From positions 1 to 40,887 of IMG/VR virus record IMGVR_UViG_3300045241_000165: a stretch of DNA of 40,887 bases. One strand, written 5' to 3'. The notes under the pieces were generated by a model, which saw only the letters and a list, made by a program, of their open reading frames with translations, had not been told where the DNA came from and searched no databases. Made by a program: the position numbers and the translations under genes. Shown here one piece after another: positions 15,690-22,340 of the stretch (position 1 is the stretch's first letter; the number at the start of each line of letters is the position of its first letter). The stretch comes from a virus.

Positions 15690-16792
15690 CAGCTCACACC
15701 TTCCTTCACGATTCCGGCTTCCGCATCACGCACTCGCCGTTCGAGGTCCTCGACCGCAGCAAGGGCGTCCACGTCGCTCACCGACTGACTGAGGGGCTCG
15801 TACTCGACGCCCAGGTCGCGCGCCTTCCCTGTCAGCAGTCCCCAGCGCTCCCGCAATTGCGCGCGGCTGAGCTGCGCCACCGTCTCGTCGCGCGCCTGGG
15901 CCGCCGCGTGCGCCTGCTCGACGATCGCCGCGGCGCGCTCGCCGTCGGTCGGGGATGGTGAGTCCTCGTCCGACGACGCCGCGACCGAGCGGTGCGCCGT
16001 GCCCGGGCGGTCAGGTTCGATGAGCACCTCACCGGTCACCGTGTCGACCACTCGACCCTCGATCACTCTGGTCTGTGCAACGGCGGGTGCAGCTGGTGGC
16101 CGCCGCGGCGCCATGGGCTGATCCTCGGGGCCGAAGATCTCGTCGTACCGGCGTGCATTGCGGCGCGTCGCCTCTGGATCGTCGCGGCGCGTCATGTCCG
16201 CCTCAGCCGCGTCCACCCACTCCTGCGGTGGCTGCACGTGCAGCTCCAGCGACGCGGTCTGTTGCGGGAACGCCTTCCTCAGGGCGTGCGACTCGGCACG
16301 AATGGCGAGCTGGTTGTGCGGCCGCTTGCGGTACTGCTCGCCGACCTTGCCAGGGCCTGGATAGAACTCCGACCATCGGGCGCTGGCGGTAAACGGCACG
16401 CGTTGGCCCGAGACGATTTTCCATACCGTGACGGTGGCTTTCGACGGCCATCGCGGGCCGCTGTTCTCTGGCTGCCCGACGTCGTCATATTCGAACTCCG
16501 GGTCGTCGGAGCCGGCGTACACCTGAGATTGCTCGGCGCGGGCGCGGTAGCCGTCGATGCCCACCACGATCTCGGCCGGACTTGTCTCCGAGTACTTGAT
16601 CAGGTAGATCTGGCGCAGGATCGGGTCGAGCCCGAGCCGTGCCGAGTTGACCAGGAAAAACGCGAGCTCGAGCCGAGTCGCTTTCGGCGCGACGGTTTGC
16701 TCCATCAGCGCGATCTCCGCGTCGGTGAAGCCGGAGATGGCCGCCAGCCGCGACTGCTCGCGCGCCGGCGCCTTGGCCAGGGCCTGGGTCAT
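15689..16792 (-). CDS. RecT/Bet-family single-strand annealing protein
   Basis: 367 aa from the ATG at 16792 (ATGA with the Acb2-like gene). Residues about 30-190 contain the Bet/RecT core: LELAFFLVNSARLGLDPILR, QIYLIKY, IVVGIDGYRARAEQ, YAGSDDPEFEYDD and a late RAESHALRKAFP helix. It promotes annealing of complementary single strands in phage recombination and replication. The C-terminal 170 residues are a charged, partly helical tail. No dedicated 5'-3' exonuclease gene is visible; the VRR-NUC protein further upstream is the only nuclease partner in the operon. Confidence 0.85.
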   Translation of the reverse strand: MTQALAKAPAREQSRLAAISGFTDAEIALMEQTVAPKATRLELAFFLVNSARLGLDPILRQIYLIKYSETSPAEIVVGIDGYRARAEQSQVYAGSDDPEFEYDDVGQPENSGPRWPSKATVTVWKIVSGQRVPFTASARWSEFYPGPGKVGEQYRKRPHNQLAIRAESHALRKAFPQQTASLELHVQPPQEWVDAAEADMTRRDDPEATRRNARRYDEIFGPEDQPMAPRRPPAAPAVAQTRVIEGRVVDTVTGEVLIEPDRPGTAHRSVAASSDEDSPSPTDGERAAAIVEQAHAAAQARDETVAQLSRAQLRERWGLLTGKARDLGVEYEPLSQSVSDVDALAAVEDLERRVRDAEAGIVKEGVS

Positions 16793-17037
16793 AGCGGGTA
16801 CGTCCTTCCGTCGAAGGCGATTGCCGCATTTGCCCACATGCGCGCCTCCTGGAGCTTGCGGATCGCCAGCGTGCGCTCGGCGCTGCGCGGAGCCTTTTCC
16901 AGGATCACGTCGTAGAACGCTTTGGCGGCGATGTTGATCGCCTGGAAGCGGGCAATGACCATCGGGTCGTCGGTGTCGATGTACTGCATCGGGTCCGAGA
17001 TCGCGTGAGCCTCAAGCTGCTTCACGTTGTCGGTCAT
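16789..17037 (-). CDS. Acb2/Tad1-hairpin-like protein (possible anti-CBASS)
   Basis: 82 aa. The C-terminal signature PRSAERTLAIRKLQEARMW followed by ANAAIAF resembles the small helical-hairpin family that includes Acb2, which forms hexamers and sequesters cyclic nucleotide signals so that CBASS effectors are not triggered. Length (Acb2 is about 90-100 aa), all-helical character and early-operon location fit. The family also contains members without tested activity, so the anti-defence role is inferred. ATG overlaps the preceding stop (ATGA). Confidence 0.65.
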   Translation of the reverse strand: MTDNVKQLEAHAISDPMQYIDTDDPMVIARFQAINIAAKAFYDVILEKAPRSAERTLAIRKLQEARMWANAAIAFDGRTYPL

Positions 17038-17249
17038 GTCAGCAGGACCTCCATGCTTGGTTGGAGTAGTGCGTCGTAGCGTGCGCGCTGGGTGCGCAGC
17101 TCCTGGAGCTCAGCGACCCAGCGCTTCAGCCGCTGTTCCAGCTCGCTCTCCGGTTCGAAGTACAGGTTCTCAAGGGCTTCGCTCAGGAACGTGAGGAGCG
17201 CCTGCGCATCGCCGTCATCCAGGCTCCAGATGATCTCGCTCCAGGTCAC
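17034..17249 (-). CDS. 71-aa hypothetical helical protein
   Basis: GTG start at 17249 (GTGA overlap, GGGAG just upstream); an ATG 12 bp upstream is an alternative. Contains SLDDGDAQALLTFLSEALEN and a charged LEQRLKRWVAELQELRTQRA helix, so two antiparallel helices are likely. No family is recognised. Confidence 0.65.
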   Translation of the reverse strand: MTWSEIIWSLDDGDAQALLTFLSEALENLYFEPESELEQRLKRWVAELQELRTQRARYDALLQPSMEVLLT

Positions 17250-17479
17250 GGAAGCTCCCATGCCGCGTCATCGGTGCGCGCGGTCTCGTAGGCACGCCGA
17301 TCACCGGTGAACCAGTGCCAGCGCTGGTAGTCGAACTCGGCCAGGCCCTTGCCCTGGTGCTCCTGATGCCCGTCGGCCTCGAGCATGCACCGCGTGTGCA
17401 GACCTCGGGTCTCAGCAGGCAACGTGGACCGCTCCGGATACCAACCCATGCTGATCGCAACTGGGCAGCGGTCAGGCAT
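17246..17479 (-). CDS. 77-aa hypothetical protein
   Basis: ATG in an ATGA overlap with the lysozyme-like gene. Rich in His, Trp and Tyr, with ISMGWYPERSTL and QRWHWFTGDRRAYE. Two Cys (CPV, TRC) are too few for a clear zinc site. Unknown. Confidence 0.6.
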   Translation of the reverse strand: MPDRCPVAISMGWYPERSTLPAETRGLHTRCMLEADGHQEHQGKGLAEFDYQRWHWFTGDRRAYETARTDDAAWELP

Positions 17480-17958
17480 CAGCAGAGCCCCGCGGTGACG
17501 ACAGCGAACTCGCGGGCACGGCCAGCTGCGAGCATGTACTGGACGGCCGCGCGGTTGGCGGCCGGGTCGAACACCGACAGCCCGGCGCGGCCCTGGGGCG
17601 TAGACCTCCAGGTAGAGGGCAAAAATTGCCCCAGGCCGCTCGCGCCGGACCGCGGATTCACAGCACGCGCATCACCGCGGCTTTCGTAGCGGATGATGCA
17701 CGCCACTCGCCCGTCGACCGGAGGTGACACTCGGCCGACGGGTTGGAGTGGTGGCAGTTCGCCCGTACCCCGCAGCAGAACGTACGGGTCCACTCCTTCG
17801 GTATTGACCCATCCCTGGAGGGCGATGGGGTCGACATGGGCCTCGGCGGCCGCGGACAACACCTCGGCGCTGACGTCGTCGGCGTGGGTGCTGGCCACGG
17901 CGGCGCACAGGGCAATGCCGCACACCAGGCCGCCAGCGAACGCCATCGCGCGCGCCAT
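17479..17958 (-). CDS. Secreted lysozyme/transglycosylase-like protein in the early operon
   Basis: 159 aa from the ATG at 17958 (ATGA overlap; GGAGG 9 nt upstream; a GTG two codons earlier is less well placed). Residues 1-27 form a signal peptide (MARAMAFAGGLVCGIALCAA, STHA before the likely cut). Residues 83-150 resemble SLT/Rpf-type muralytic domains: IIRYESRGDA with Glu92 as candidate catalytic residue, then SGASGLGQFLPSTW (104-117) and a repeat-rich helix. It should act on peptidoglycan outside the cytoplasmic membrane. Its location among replication genes, far from the lysis cassette, is unusual. Confidence 0.75.
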   Translation of the reverse strand: MARAMAFAGGLVCGIALCAAVASTHADDVSAEVLSAAAEAHVDPIALQGWVNTEGVDPYVLLRGTGELPPLQPVGRVSPPVDGRVACIIRYESRGDARAVNPRSGASGLGQFLPSTWRSTPQGRAGLSVFDPAANRAAVQYMLAAGRAREFAVVTAGLC

Positions 17959-18191
17959 CAGCACTGTCCTCCCGGTTCAAGCAGCACACGCGCGGCGCTT
18001 TCCGCCATCTCGAGCGCGCAGCCCAGGTCGCGGCAGACACCGCGGAAGCGCCGACCCGAAGTGATCCAGTCCACCTCAAAGCTGCCGGTGTCCTCGCCCC
18101 AGTTCAGGGTCAAGCTCGACCCGTGGTTGATCAGGTATTCGAGCCGCGCCTCCAGTCCTGACGGGAAGACCGGCGGCCACGCGTGCGCCAT
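17958..18191 (-). CDS. 77-aa hypothetical protein
   Basis: ATG at 18191 overlapping the preceding stop. Mixed alpha/beta: EYLINHGSSLTLNWGEDTGS then FEVDWITSGRRFRGVCRD and a final helix. Small globular protein of unknown role. Confidence 0.65.
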   Translation of the reverse strand: MAHAWPPVFPSGLEARLEYLINHGSSLTLNWGEDTGSFEVDWITSGRRFRGVCRDLGCALEMAESAARVLLEPGGQC

Positions 18192-18595
18192 CAGGGTGCC
18201 TCCCGCGATACCGCCGGGCCAGCCCCGGCGGCACCCTCACGGGTGGGGACGTCAACGCCGACCGCGGCTTGAATCGTCAGAGGCTGGCTCTGCAATCCGT
18301 CCGCACCGCGGCTTGGACGGGACACTCCCTTCGGCTCGGTCCCCGATTGGGAATTCAGTGTGAGCTGGCGATCGGCCTTCCACGCCAGCGCCAGGCAGTT
18401 CTCAACGGTGGGCTGAACGCGTGGCTTGCGTGTGCCACACGCGTACACCACCGTCTGCCGTGCGGTCGCACCGCAGTCCGTGCAGCCCGACTCGAGGTAG
18501 ATGTACGTCGCGCCGCCGACCTCGTGCGGGCAGCGTCCGATCTCCACGAGCGTGTGGTCGCCCAGGACCTGCGAGCCCTGACACGACCCGGTCAC
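18191..18595 (-). CDS. 134-aa Cys-rich hypothetical protein
   Basis: GTG start in a GTGA overlap. The N-terminal half has CPHEVGGATYIYLES, GCTDCGATARQT and VVYACG, a likely zinc-binding beta domain. The C-terminal half is low complexity (Pro, Gly, Ala, Ser). No family is recognised. Confidence 0.6.
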   Translation of the reverse strand: MTGSCQGSQVLGDHTLVEIGRCPHEVGGATYIYLESGCTDCGATARQTVVYACGTRKPRVQPTVENCLALAWKADRQLTLNSQSGTEPKGVSRPSRGADGLQSQPLTIQAAVGVDVPTREGAAGAGPAVSREAP

Positions 18596-18804
18596 GAGGC
18601 TGCCTCTGGCGCAACGGCGTACTCGATCCCAAGCTGGTCCAGGTCATTCAGGAACCCGCGCAGGTTGACCCATGGGCCTTGCGGTGCGCTGAACCGGATC
18701 GTGGCTCGCCATTCCCCACAGTCGCAGTGCTCCAGCGTCGCCACGCCACGTGATCCGTCGGCACTGTCGACGACTGTCCAGGTATGGCGCGCACGCTCGC
18801 TCAT
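18592..18804 (-). CDS. 70-aa hypothetical protein
   Basis: ATG at 18804 in ATGA overlap. Beta-rich start (HTWTVVDSADGSRGVATLEH), CDCGEWRATIRF, and a helix LRGFLNDLDQLGIEY. Unknown function; a possible small regulatory or anti-host protein. Confidence 0.6.
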   Translation of the reverse strand: MSERARHTWTVVDSADGSRGVATLEHCDCGEWRATIRFSAPQGPWVNLRGFLNDLDQLGIEYAVAPEAAS

Positions 18805-19229
18805 AGAGGCACGTCCTCGAGCTCGTTGGCGTCCTCGCCTTCGATCTCCTCGACCTCGTCGCCGGCGGTCTCGTCGATCTCCCGTTGGCGCTGCTGCTTC
18901 ATCTCTTGGTAGCGGGCCTCGCGCTCCCCGTCCTCCGCCAGCTTGCAGGCGGGGTGCAGATAGCCCGTCTCCTCGTCGCTCAGCGGCTCCGAACAGCGCT
19001 GGCAACGCCGTACCTCACGGATGACAGACCGGCGCACGCGCAGCGCGGGCGACTCGCCGAGGCAGCGCTCAACATAGAAGCGGCCTTGGCCCACCAGGTT
19101 CTCGGCAGCGACGTGCCAGTCGTCGGCGGGGTCGAGTTCAGCGACCAGCTCGAACCTGGCCTTTTCTGAGCTGTAGTCGCCCGCATTGGCAAGCTTCTCC
19201 AGCCCGATGCTGATGCGGGTGATGCGCAT
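18801..19229 (-). CDS. 142-aa early protein with zinc-like motif and acidic tail
   Basis: The ATG overlaps the nuclease stop (TAATG). MRITRISIG at the start and KARFELVAELDPADDW belong to a phage early family of unknown function. A CQRC-x13-HPAC motif suggests zinc binding. The C-terminal 30 residues are strongly acidic (DEVEEIEGEDANELEDV), like tails used for protein contacts in replication factors. Sits directly after the VRR-NUC gene, so a recombination or replication accessory role is possible. Confidence 0.7.
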   Translation of the reverse strand: MRITRISIGLEKLANAGDYSSEKARFELVAELDPADDWHVAAENLVGQGRFYVERCLGESPALRVRRSVIREVRRCQRCSEPLSDEETGYLHPACKLAEDGEREARYQEMKQQRQREIDETAGDEVEEIEGEDANELEDVPL

Positions 19230-19675
19230 TACTGCATTCCTCCCAAGCCGTAGCGAAAGATGTGCTCGATCTCCAGGCCATCCCGCGGATACCAGACAAA
19301 CACGACCAGGCCGCCGCGGCGCAGGGACGGGATCGTGCGCTTCTGCCACTTGCTCAGGTGCCCGCTGGCGCCTTTCAGTTCGGCGCCAAAATGCTGGCCC
19401 AGCTTCTCGTGCCAGAAGAGCCAGTCGGGCATGCCCATGGCTTCTGAAAAACCATCCAGCCGTTCCACGTGGATGCTCTCAATGACGCCCTGGCTGTAGC
19501 GCACGTGCACGCCGTTCCAGTCGTGCACTCTGGCGCGCGCTTTCACGAAGCGGGTGAGCTCCTCCTCGCCGGCGCCCTCGAGCATCATGAGCTGTGCTCG
19601 GGTGAGCGTGGGCGCGGAGACGCGGTACGCCTGGGCGCGCGCGGGAAAGCCCAGGCCACGGGTCGCGATGCTCAC
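19229..19675 (-). CDS. VRR-NUC domain nuclease
   Basis: 148 aa from the GTG at 19675 (GTGA overlap). PD-(D/E)XK fold of the VRR-NUC type: acidic EEE at 38-40, GMPDWLFW with Asp84, GAELKG with Glu99 and Lys101, Gln111 in LSKWQ, and VVFVWYPRDG. Phage VRR-NUC proteins act on branched or Holliday-type structures, resolving recombination or replication intermediates. Partner of the RecT/Bet protein in the same unit. Confidence 0.85.
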   Translation of the reverse strand: MSIATRGLGFPARAQAYRVSAPTLTRAQLMMLEGAGEEELTRFVKARARVHDWNGVHVRYSQGVIESIHVERLDGFSEAMGMPDWLFWHEKLGQHFGAELKGASGHLSKWQKRTIPSLRRGGLVVFVWYPRDGLEIEHIFRYGLGGMQ

Positions 19676-19914
19676 GGCAGCTCCTCGAAGTTGGCCGCGA
19701 AGTAGGCGGCGGAAACGAGCCACCGGTCCTCATGGTTGTCGCGGTTACGTGCAATCTTGTCGCCAGCCTTTGGAGAGCCTGCGACGACGTCCGGCTCGCT
19801 GATGGACACGCCGTCCATCGGAAAGCCCGGCTCCCAGTCGGCCATCTCGGCGATCTGCGTGCGTTTGTAGCGGCGCCACACAACGAGACGGCCGCTCGGA
19901 CCACCGGCTGTCAC
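19672..19914 (-). CDS. 80-aa hypothetical protein
   Basis: GTG start in a GTGA overlap. Starts with a basic segment (RLVVWRRYKRTQ) and contains MDGVSISEPDVVAGSP and NHEDRWLVSAAYFAANFEEL. No family is recognised. Confidence 0.6.
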   Translation of the reverse strand: MTAGGPSGRLVVWRRYKRTQIAEMADWEPGFPMDGVSISEPDVVAGSPKAGDKIARNRDNHEDRWLVSAAYFAANFEELP

Positions 19915-20276
19915 GGTTCGACGTGCTCCATGGCGGGGTCACCGAAGGGCCGCCGTCGGTTCGAGGGGAGGTGGCGGTACCAGCCAAACGGCTCGGGCTG
20001 CTCGGGGTCGTAGGCGAGGAACGCGACCAGGGTATGGGCGGTGTGGTCCGCATCGAACATGTACGCCTGGCCCCAGCCCTCCAGGTCGGGCTCGCCGGTG
20101 CGCGGGTGGGGTGCGGCGATCGACACCTGCAGGTCGTCGAACAGCAGCGGAGTGAGCGACACGACCGTGTTGTCGGGCAGCAGGCGCGTGCCGAGCGTGC
20201 CGTCGATGGCGACGTCTTGCGGCAAGTTGAGCGCGCGCTCCGTACTGACGCCCCGATGTGCCCCGTCGGCGCTCAT
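19911..20276 (-). CDS. 121-aa hypothetical protein
   Basis: ATG at 20276 overlapping the preceding stop. Beta-rich sequence (VVSLTPLLFDDLQVSIAAPH, QAYMFDADHTAHTLVAFLAY) ending in a basic FGWYRHLPSNRRRP segment. Unknown function. Confidence 0.6.
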   Translation of the reverse strand: MSADGAHRGVSTERALNLPQDVAIDGTLGTRLLPDNTVVSLTPLLFDDLQVSIAAPHPRTGEPDLEGWGQAYMFDADHTAHTLVAFLAYDPEQPEPFGWYRHLPSNRRRPFGDPAMEHVEP

Positions 20277-20401
20277 TGGCCGCGCGCCCATTCTGGTGGC
20301 CCGGAAAAGGCCTCGTTGCGACGGGACGTCCACTGCTCCAGCGCCAGCAAGCCGCCGACGGCCGCCGCGGCCCCGATCAGGAACCACACGAGCGTGCTCA
20401 T
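20273..20401 (-). CDS. 42-aa single-TM protein
   Basis: N-terminal hydrophobic segment LVWFLIGAAAAVGGLLAL, then a short hydrophilic tail. Start in ATGA overlap with the 40-aa membrane peptide. Too short for many gene finders, but the two consecutive coupled TM peptides look genuine. Confidence 0.55.
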   Translation of the reverse strand: MSTLVWFLIGAAAAVGGLLALEQWTSRRNEAFSGPPEWARGQ

Positions 20402-20520
20402 CGGCTGACCAGCTTCCAGACGATGACCGCGGCCACTAGCCAGACCGCGAGCCCACCGCCCACGGTGAGCCAGACGAACGGGGGCACATGCCACTGGCTC
20501 TCGTCCTCGTCGTCGATCAT
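20398..20520 (-). CDS. 40-aa single-TM protein
   Basis: Acidic N-terminus (MIDDEDESQW), then FVWLTVGGGLAVWLVAAVIV as one TM span with a basic end (WKLVSR). ATG at 20520 in ATGA overlap with the preceding gene. Confidence 0.55.
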   Translation of the reverse strand: MIDDEDESQWHVPPFVWLTVGGGLAVWLVAAVIVWKLVSR

Positions 20521-20861
20521 CAGCGGGCCTCCTGGTGCTGGTGAAACTCGTGATCAGGGTCGAGCTCGCACCGGCTGGGCGGCGTCTCGGCGGCCTCGGT
20601 GCGCCAGTACGCGCTCGAGCGTTCCAGCTCGCGTTCGATCGCCGCGGTGCGATAAACGCTGATGAGCTCCTCCAAGCGCGCGACAAGGCCGCCCAGCTCG
20701 CTGGTGCGGTGGATGGCGTCCCAGCCCCCGTCGCGCCAGGCGTCAGCCCACAGCCGACTGATGACGTCGGGCGGCACATCGCTCAGTGCCGCGGCCTCGC
20801 TTGGATGCTGGGCGAGCCACACGAAGTAGCTCTTCCGCTGCGTGGCATCAGCCGCGCCCAT
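20520..20861 (-). CDS. 113-aa protein, paralogue of the 106-aa cargo protein
   Basis: SYFVWLAQHPSEAA followed by RLWADAWRDGGWDA and helical VARLEELISVYRT. The layout YF-x-W/K ... HP-x-EA ... W-x2-AW-x-GG matches the protein at 25619-25939 and the 16-aa fragment at 25198, so the genome carries a small paralogous family. Function unknown. ATG overlaps the preceding stop. Confidence 0.65.
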   Translation of the reverse strand: MGAADATQRKSYFVWLAQHPSEAAALSDVPPDVISRLWADAWRDGGWDAIHRTSELGGLVARLEELISVYRTAAIERELERSSAYWRTEAAETPPSRCELDPDHEFHQHQEAR

Positions 20862-21043
20862 CAGGCGACCTCACCGACCGGCTGTTGATCGTCGAGACGG
20901 AGCCGAGCCTCCTCCTGAACTTTCAGATGAAGAAGCCAGCTCCCCTGCTCACGGACGGAGCGGCCATCCAGAATTGCCAGTTTGCGCAGCGGGTCCTCGT
21001 CCTCGCTTCGCAACTCCACCTGCATGCGCATGTTCGCCAGCAT
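20861..21043 (-). CDS. 60-aa ribbon-helix-helix-like protein
   Basis: RMQVELRSEDEDPLRKLAIL as a beta strand plus helix, then REQGSWLLHLKVQEEARLR as a second helix: the layout of small ribbon-helix-helix DNA-binding proteins. ATG at 21043 behind GAGGGCGG. It starts 33 bp after one of the 25-bp operators (21076-21100), so it is probably a regulated early regulator. Confidence 0.6.
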   Translation of the reverse strand: MLANMRMQVELRSEDEDPLRKLAILDGRSVREQGSWLLHLKVQEEARLRLDDQQPVGEVA

Positions 21044-21075
21044 GCATCCGCCCTCAGCGGTCCGGCGCGACACGA

Positions 21076-21100
21076 GCGGACACCTTGCTAAGTTGTCCGC
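21076..21100. promoter_or_regulatory. 25-bp inverted-repeat operator, copy 1
   Basis: Arms GCGGACAcCTT and AAGtTGTCCGC around a GCT centre. Near-identical to 21572-21596 and 22068-22092. It covers the last codons of the 152-aa gene and lies upstream of the ribbon-helix-helix-like gene. Confidence 0.75.
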
Positions 21101-21546
21101 TTGTCTCCTTTTCGGGGCCGGTAGACGCGGTCCGGCTCGTCTGGATCCCATCGCTCGGGCGGCCAGTCGCCGGGGTCCAGGCCGTACGCCTCCATGACGC
21201 GCGTGATGGTCTTCGCTGAGTCGGGGCCGAGCATGGCGACGGCCTCCTTCGTCACCCGTGGAGCTTTGACCAGTGCCGCGAGCCGCTGCAGATCGAGGAC
21301 AAAGCCGCGCCACGTTCGCCAGCGCGGGTTGGTCGGGTGAGATTGAGACTCGCGCACAACGATCCCCGCTGCGCCTGTCGACGGCTCCGGGGGCTTGGCC
21401 GTGCCATTGGCCTGGAGCGCGGCGATGTACGCGGCCTGGATGCGCACGGTCTCGGCCTGCATTTCGACCAGGCGAAACAGGAGTTGCTCCCGCGGGTGCA
21501 GGTTCGAGTTCGGGTCGAACATCGGCACTTGCTCATACTCAGCCAT
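21088..21546 (-). CDS. First early-operon gene: 152-aa hypothetical protein
   Basis: ATG at 21546 behind GGGGGA; the start lies in the palindrome ATGCCGGCAT. Contains PMFDPNSNLHPREQLLFRLV, a helical VEMQAETVRIQAAYIAALQA segment, a Pro/Ser-rich linker and a C-terminal helical domain (TKEAVAMLGPDSAKTITRVM, DPGDWPPERWDPDE). No family is recognised. As first gene behind the operator/LexA-box promoter it is likely an early regulator or host-takeover protein. Confidence 0.7.
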   Translation of the reverse strand: MAEYEQVPMFDPNSNLHPREQLLFRLVEMQAETVRIQAAYIAALQANGTAKPPEPSTGAAGIVVRESQSHPTNPRWRTWRGFVLDLQRLAALVKAPRVTKEAVAMLGPDSAKTITRVMEAYGLDPGDWPPERWDPDEPDRVYRPRKGDKRTT

Positions 21547-21571
21547 GCCGGCATCCCCCGGCAGGACAAGT

Positions 21572-21596
21572 GCGGACACATTCGAAAGTTGTCCCC
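21572..21596. promoter_or_regulatory. 25-bp inverted-repeat operator, copy 2
   Basis: Arms GCGGACAcaTT and AAgtTGTCCcC around CGA. It lies in the untranslated leader between the LexA-box promoter (21650-21668) and the ATG at 21546. Confidence 0.75.
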
Positions 21597-21649
21597 TTGC
21601 CGGCAATGGATACACCCGCCATCTGTGCCGATTCCCCACGAAGCGAAGG

Positions 21650-21668
21650 ATTGTAGAACACCTGTTCT
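21650..21668 (-). promoter_or_regulatory. LexA-type SOS box next to the early -10
   Basis: AGAACACCTGTTCT (21655-21668) is a perfect dyad of the Gram-positive LexA form GAAC-N4-GTTC. Its left edge shares one base with a minus-strand -10, TACAAT (21655-21650), so bound LexA would block the early leftward promoter. The -35 is poor. Confidence 0.55.
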
Positions 21669-21770
21669 GGTTTCGTCCGCAGACTGCCGCTGCGTGCCGC
21701 CCTCACGGTTCCCTTGTCCCAGCGACGTTAACTCCGCTGTTACCCAGAACAAAATTAGTCAGGCGGCCGA

Positions 21771-21799
21771 TTGACAAATCAAGTTTGAAAGACTACTGG
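21771..21799 (+). promoter_or_regulatory. Probable promoter of the XRE regulator gene
   Basis: TTGACA (21771-21776), 17-bp spacer, TACTGG (21794-21799). The surrounding stretch is AT-richer than the genome. The consensus -35 also forms a small dyad, TTGACAAATCAA. The -10 is imperfect. Confidence 0.45.
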
Positions 21800-21878
21800 A
21801 AACACACTCGATAACAACGTCCTAGGCACTTCCTGGGCACTAGTCGCTCTTGTGTAGCGCTCCTGATCATGTACCGTT

Positions 21879-22082
21879 GTGTTCGTGCCGGCTCTGCTAC
21901 GTCGATACAGAACTCAACAGGCACTCTCACAAGAGGAGCTCGCCGAGAAGGCTGGGCTCGTGCGCTCAACCGTGCTCAAGCTGGAATCGGGCCGCGCGAA
22001 ACCGCGCCCATCGACGATCCGCAAGCTGGCCAAAGCCCTGGGCGTGAAACCCGCTGATTTGATGGCAGCGGACACTTTGTAA
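21879..22082 (+). CDS. XRE-family repressor-like regulator
   Basis: 67 aa, GTG start, no Shine-Dalgarno sequence. A single Cro/CI-type helix-turn-helix: SQEELAEKAGLVRSTVLKLE with SGRAKPRPSTIRKLAKALGV following. Transcribed divergently from the early operon, as expected for a lysogeny or lytic switch regulator. A 25-bp operator overlaps its last codons. It is a close paralogue of the regulator at 24361-24582 (both end in ALGVKPxDLM). Too small to carry an autocleavage domain, so SOS control would have to come from host LexA. Confidence 0.8.
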   Translation: MFVPALLRRYRTQQALSQEELAEKAGLVRSTVLKLESGRAKPRPSTIRKLAKALGVKPADLMAADTL

Positions 22083-22092
22083 AGTTGTCCGC
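22068..22092. promoter_or_regulatory. 25-bp inverted-repeat operator, copy 3
   Basis: Arms GCGGACAcTTT and AAAgTTGTCCGC around TGT/G, the most symmetric copy. It straddles the stop codon of the XRE gene, so it could control the downstream plus-strand ORF or act as a distal looping site. Confidence 0.75.
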
Positions 22093-22136
22093 TCGTGTCG
22101 CGCCGGACTAGATGGTGACGCCGCAGACTGGAAGAG

Positions 22137-22340
22137 GTGGCCAGTCCTGCCCGTCAACCCCGCAAGCGGCGCCAGCAACCTGCCGGCTACCAGCTACGCG
22201 TCGAAAGCATCACCTATCTGGGCGATGACGCGGCCGCGGCGCGCGCGATCGAGAATTTCCTGCGCCTAAGCCGGTCGCGTGACCGGCAGCGAGCGATGGA
22301 TCTCGAGACCGACCGTCCCGATGTTGAGACCGGCGGGTAG
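22137..22340 (+). CDS. 67-aa small basic protein convergent with integrase
   Basis: GTG start behind GGAAGAG. Basic N-terminus (QPRKRRQQPAGYQLRVES), then a helix GDDAAAARAIENFLRLSRS. Its last 75 bp overlap the 3' end of the integrase gene on the other strand. Protein-like, but the start is poor and no family is certain; a recombinase accessory protein is a guess. Confidence 0.4.
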   Translation: MASPARQPRKRRQQPAGYQLRVESITYLGDDAAAARAIENFLRLSRSRDRQRAMDLETDRPDVETGG

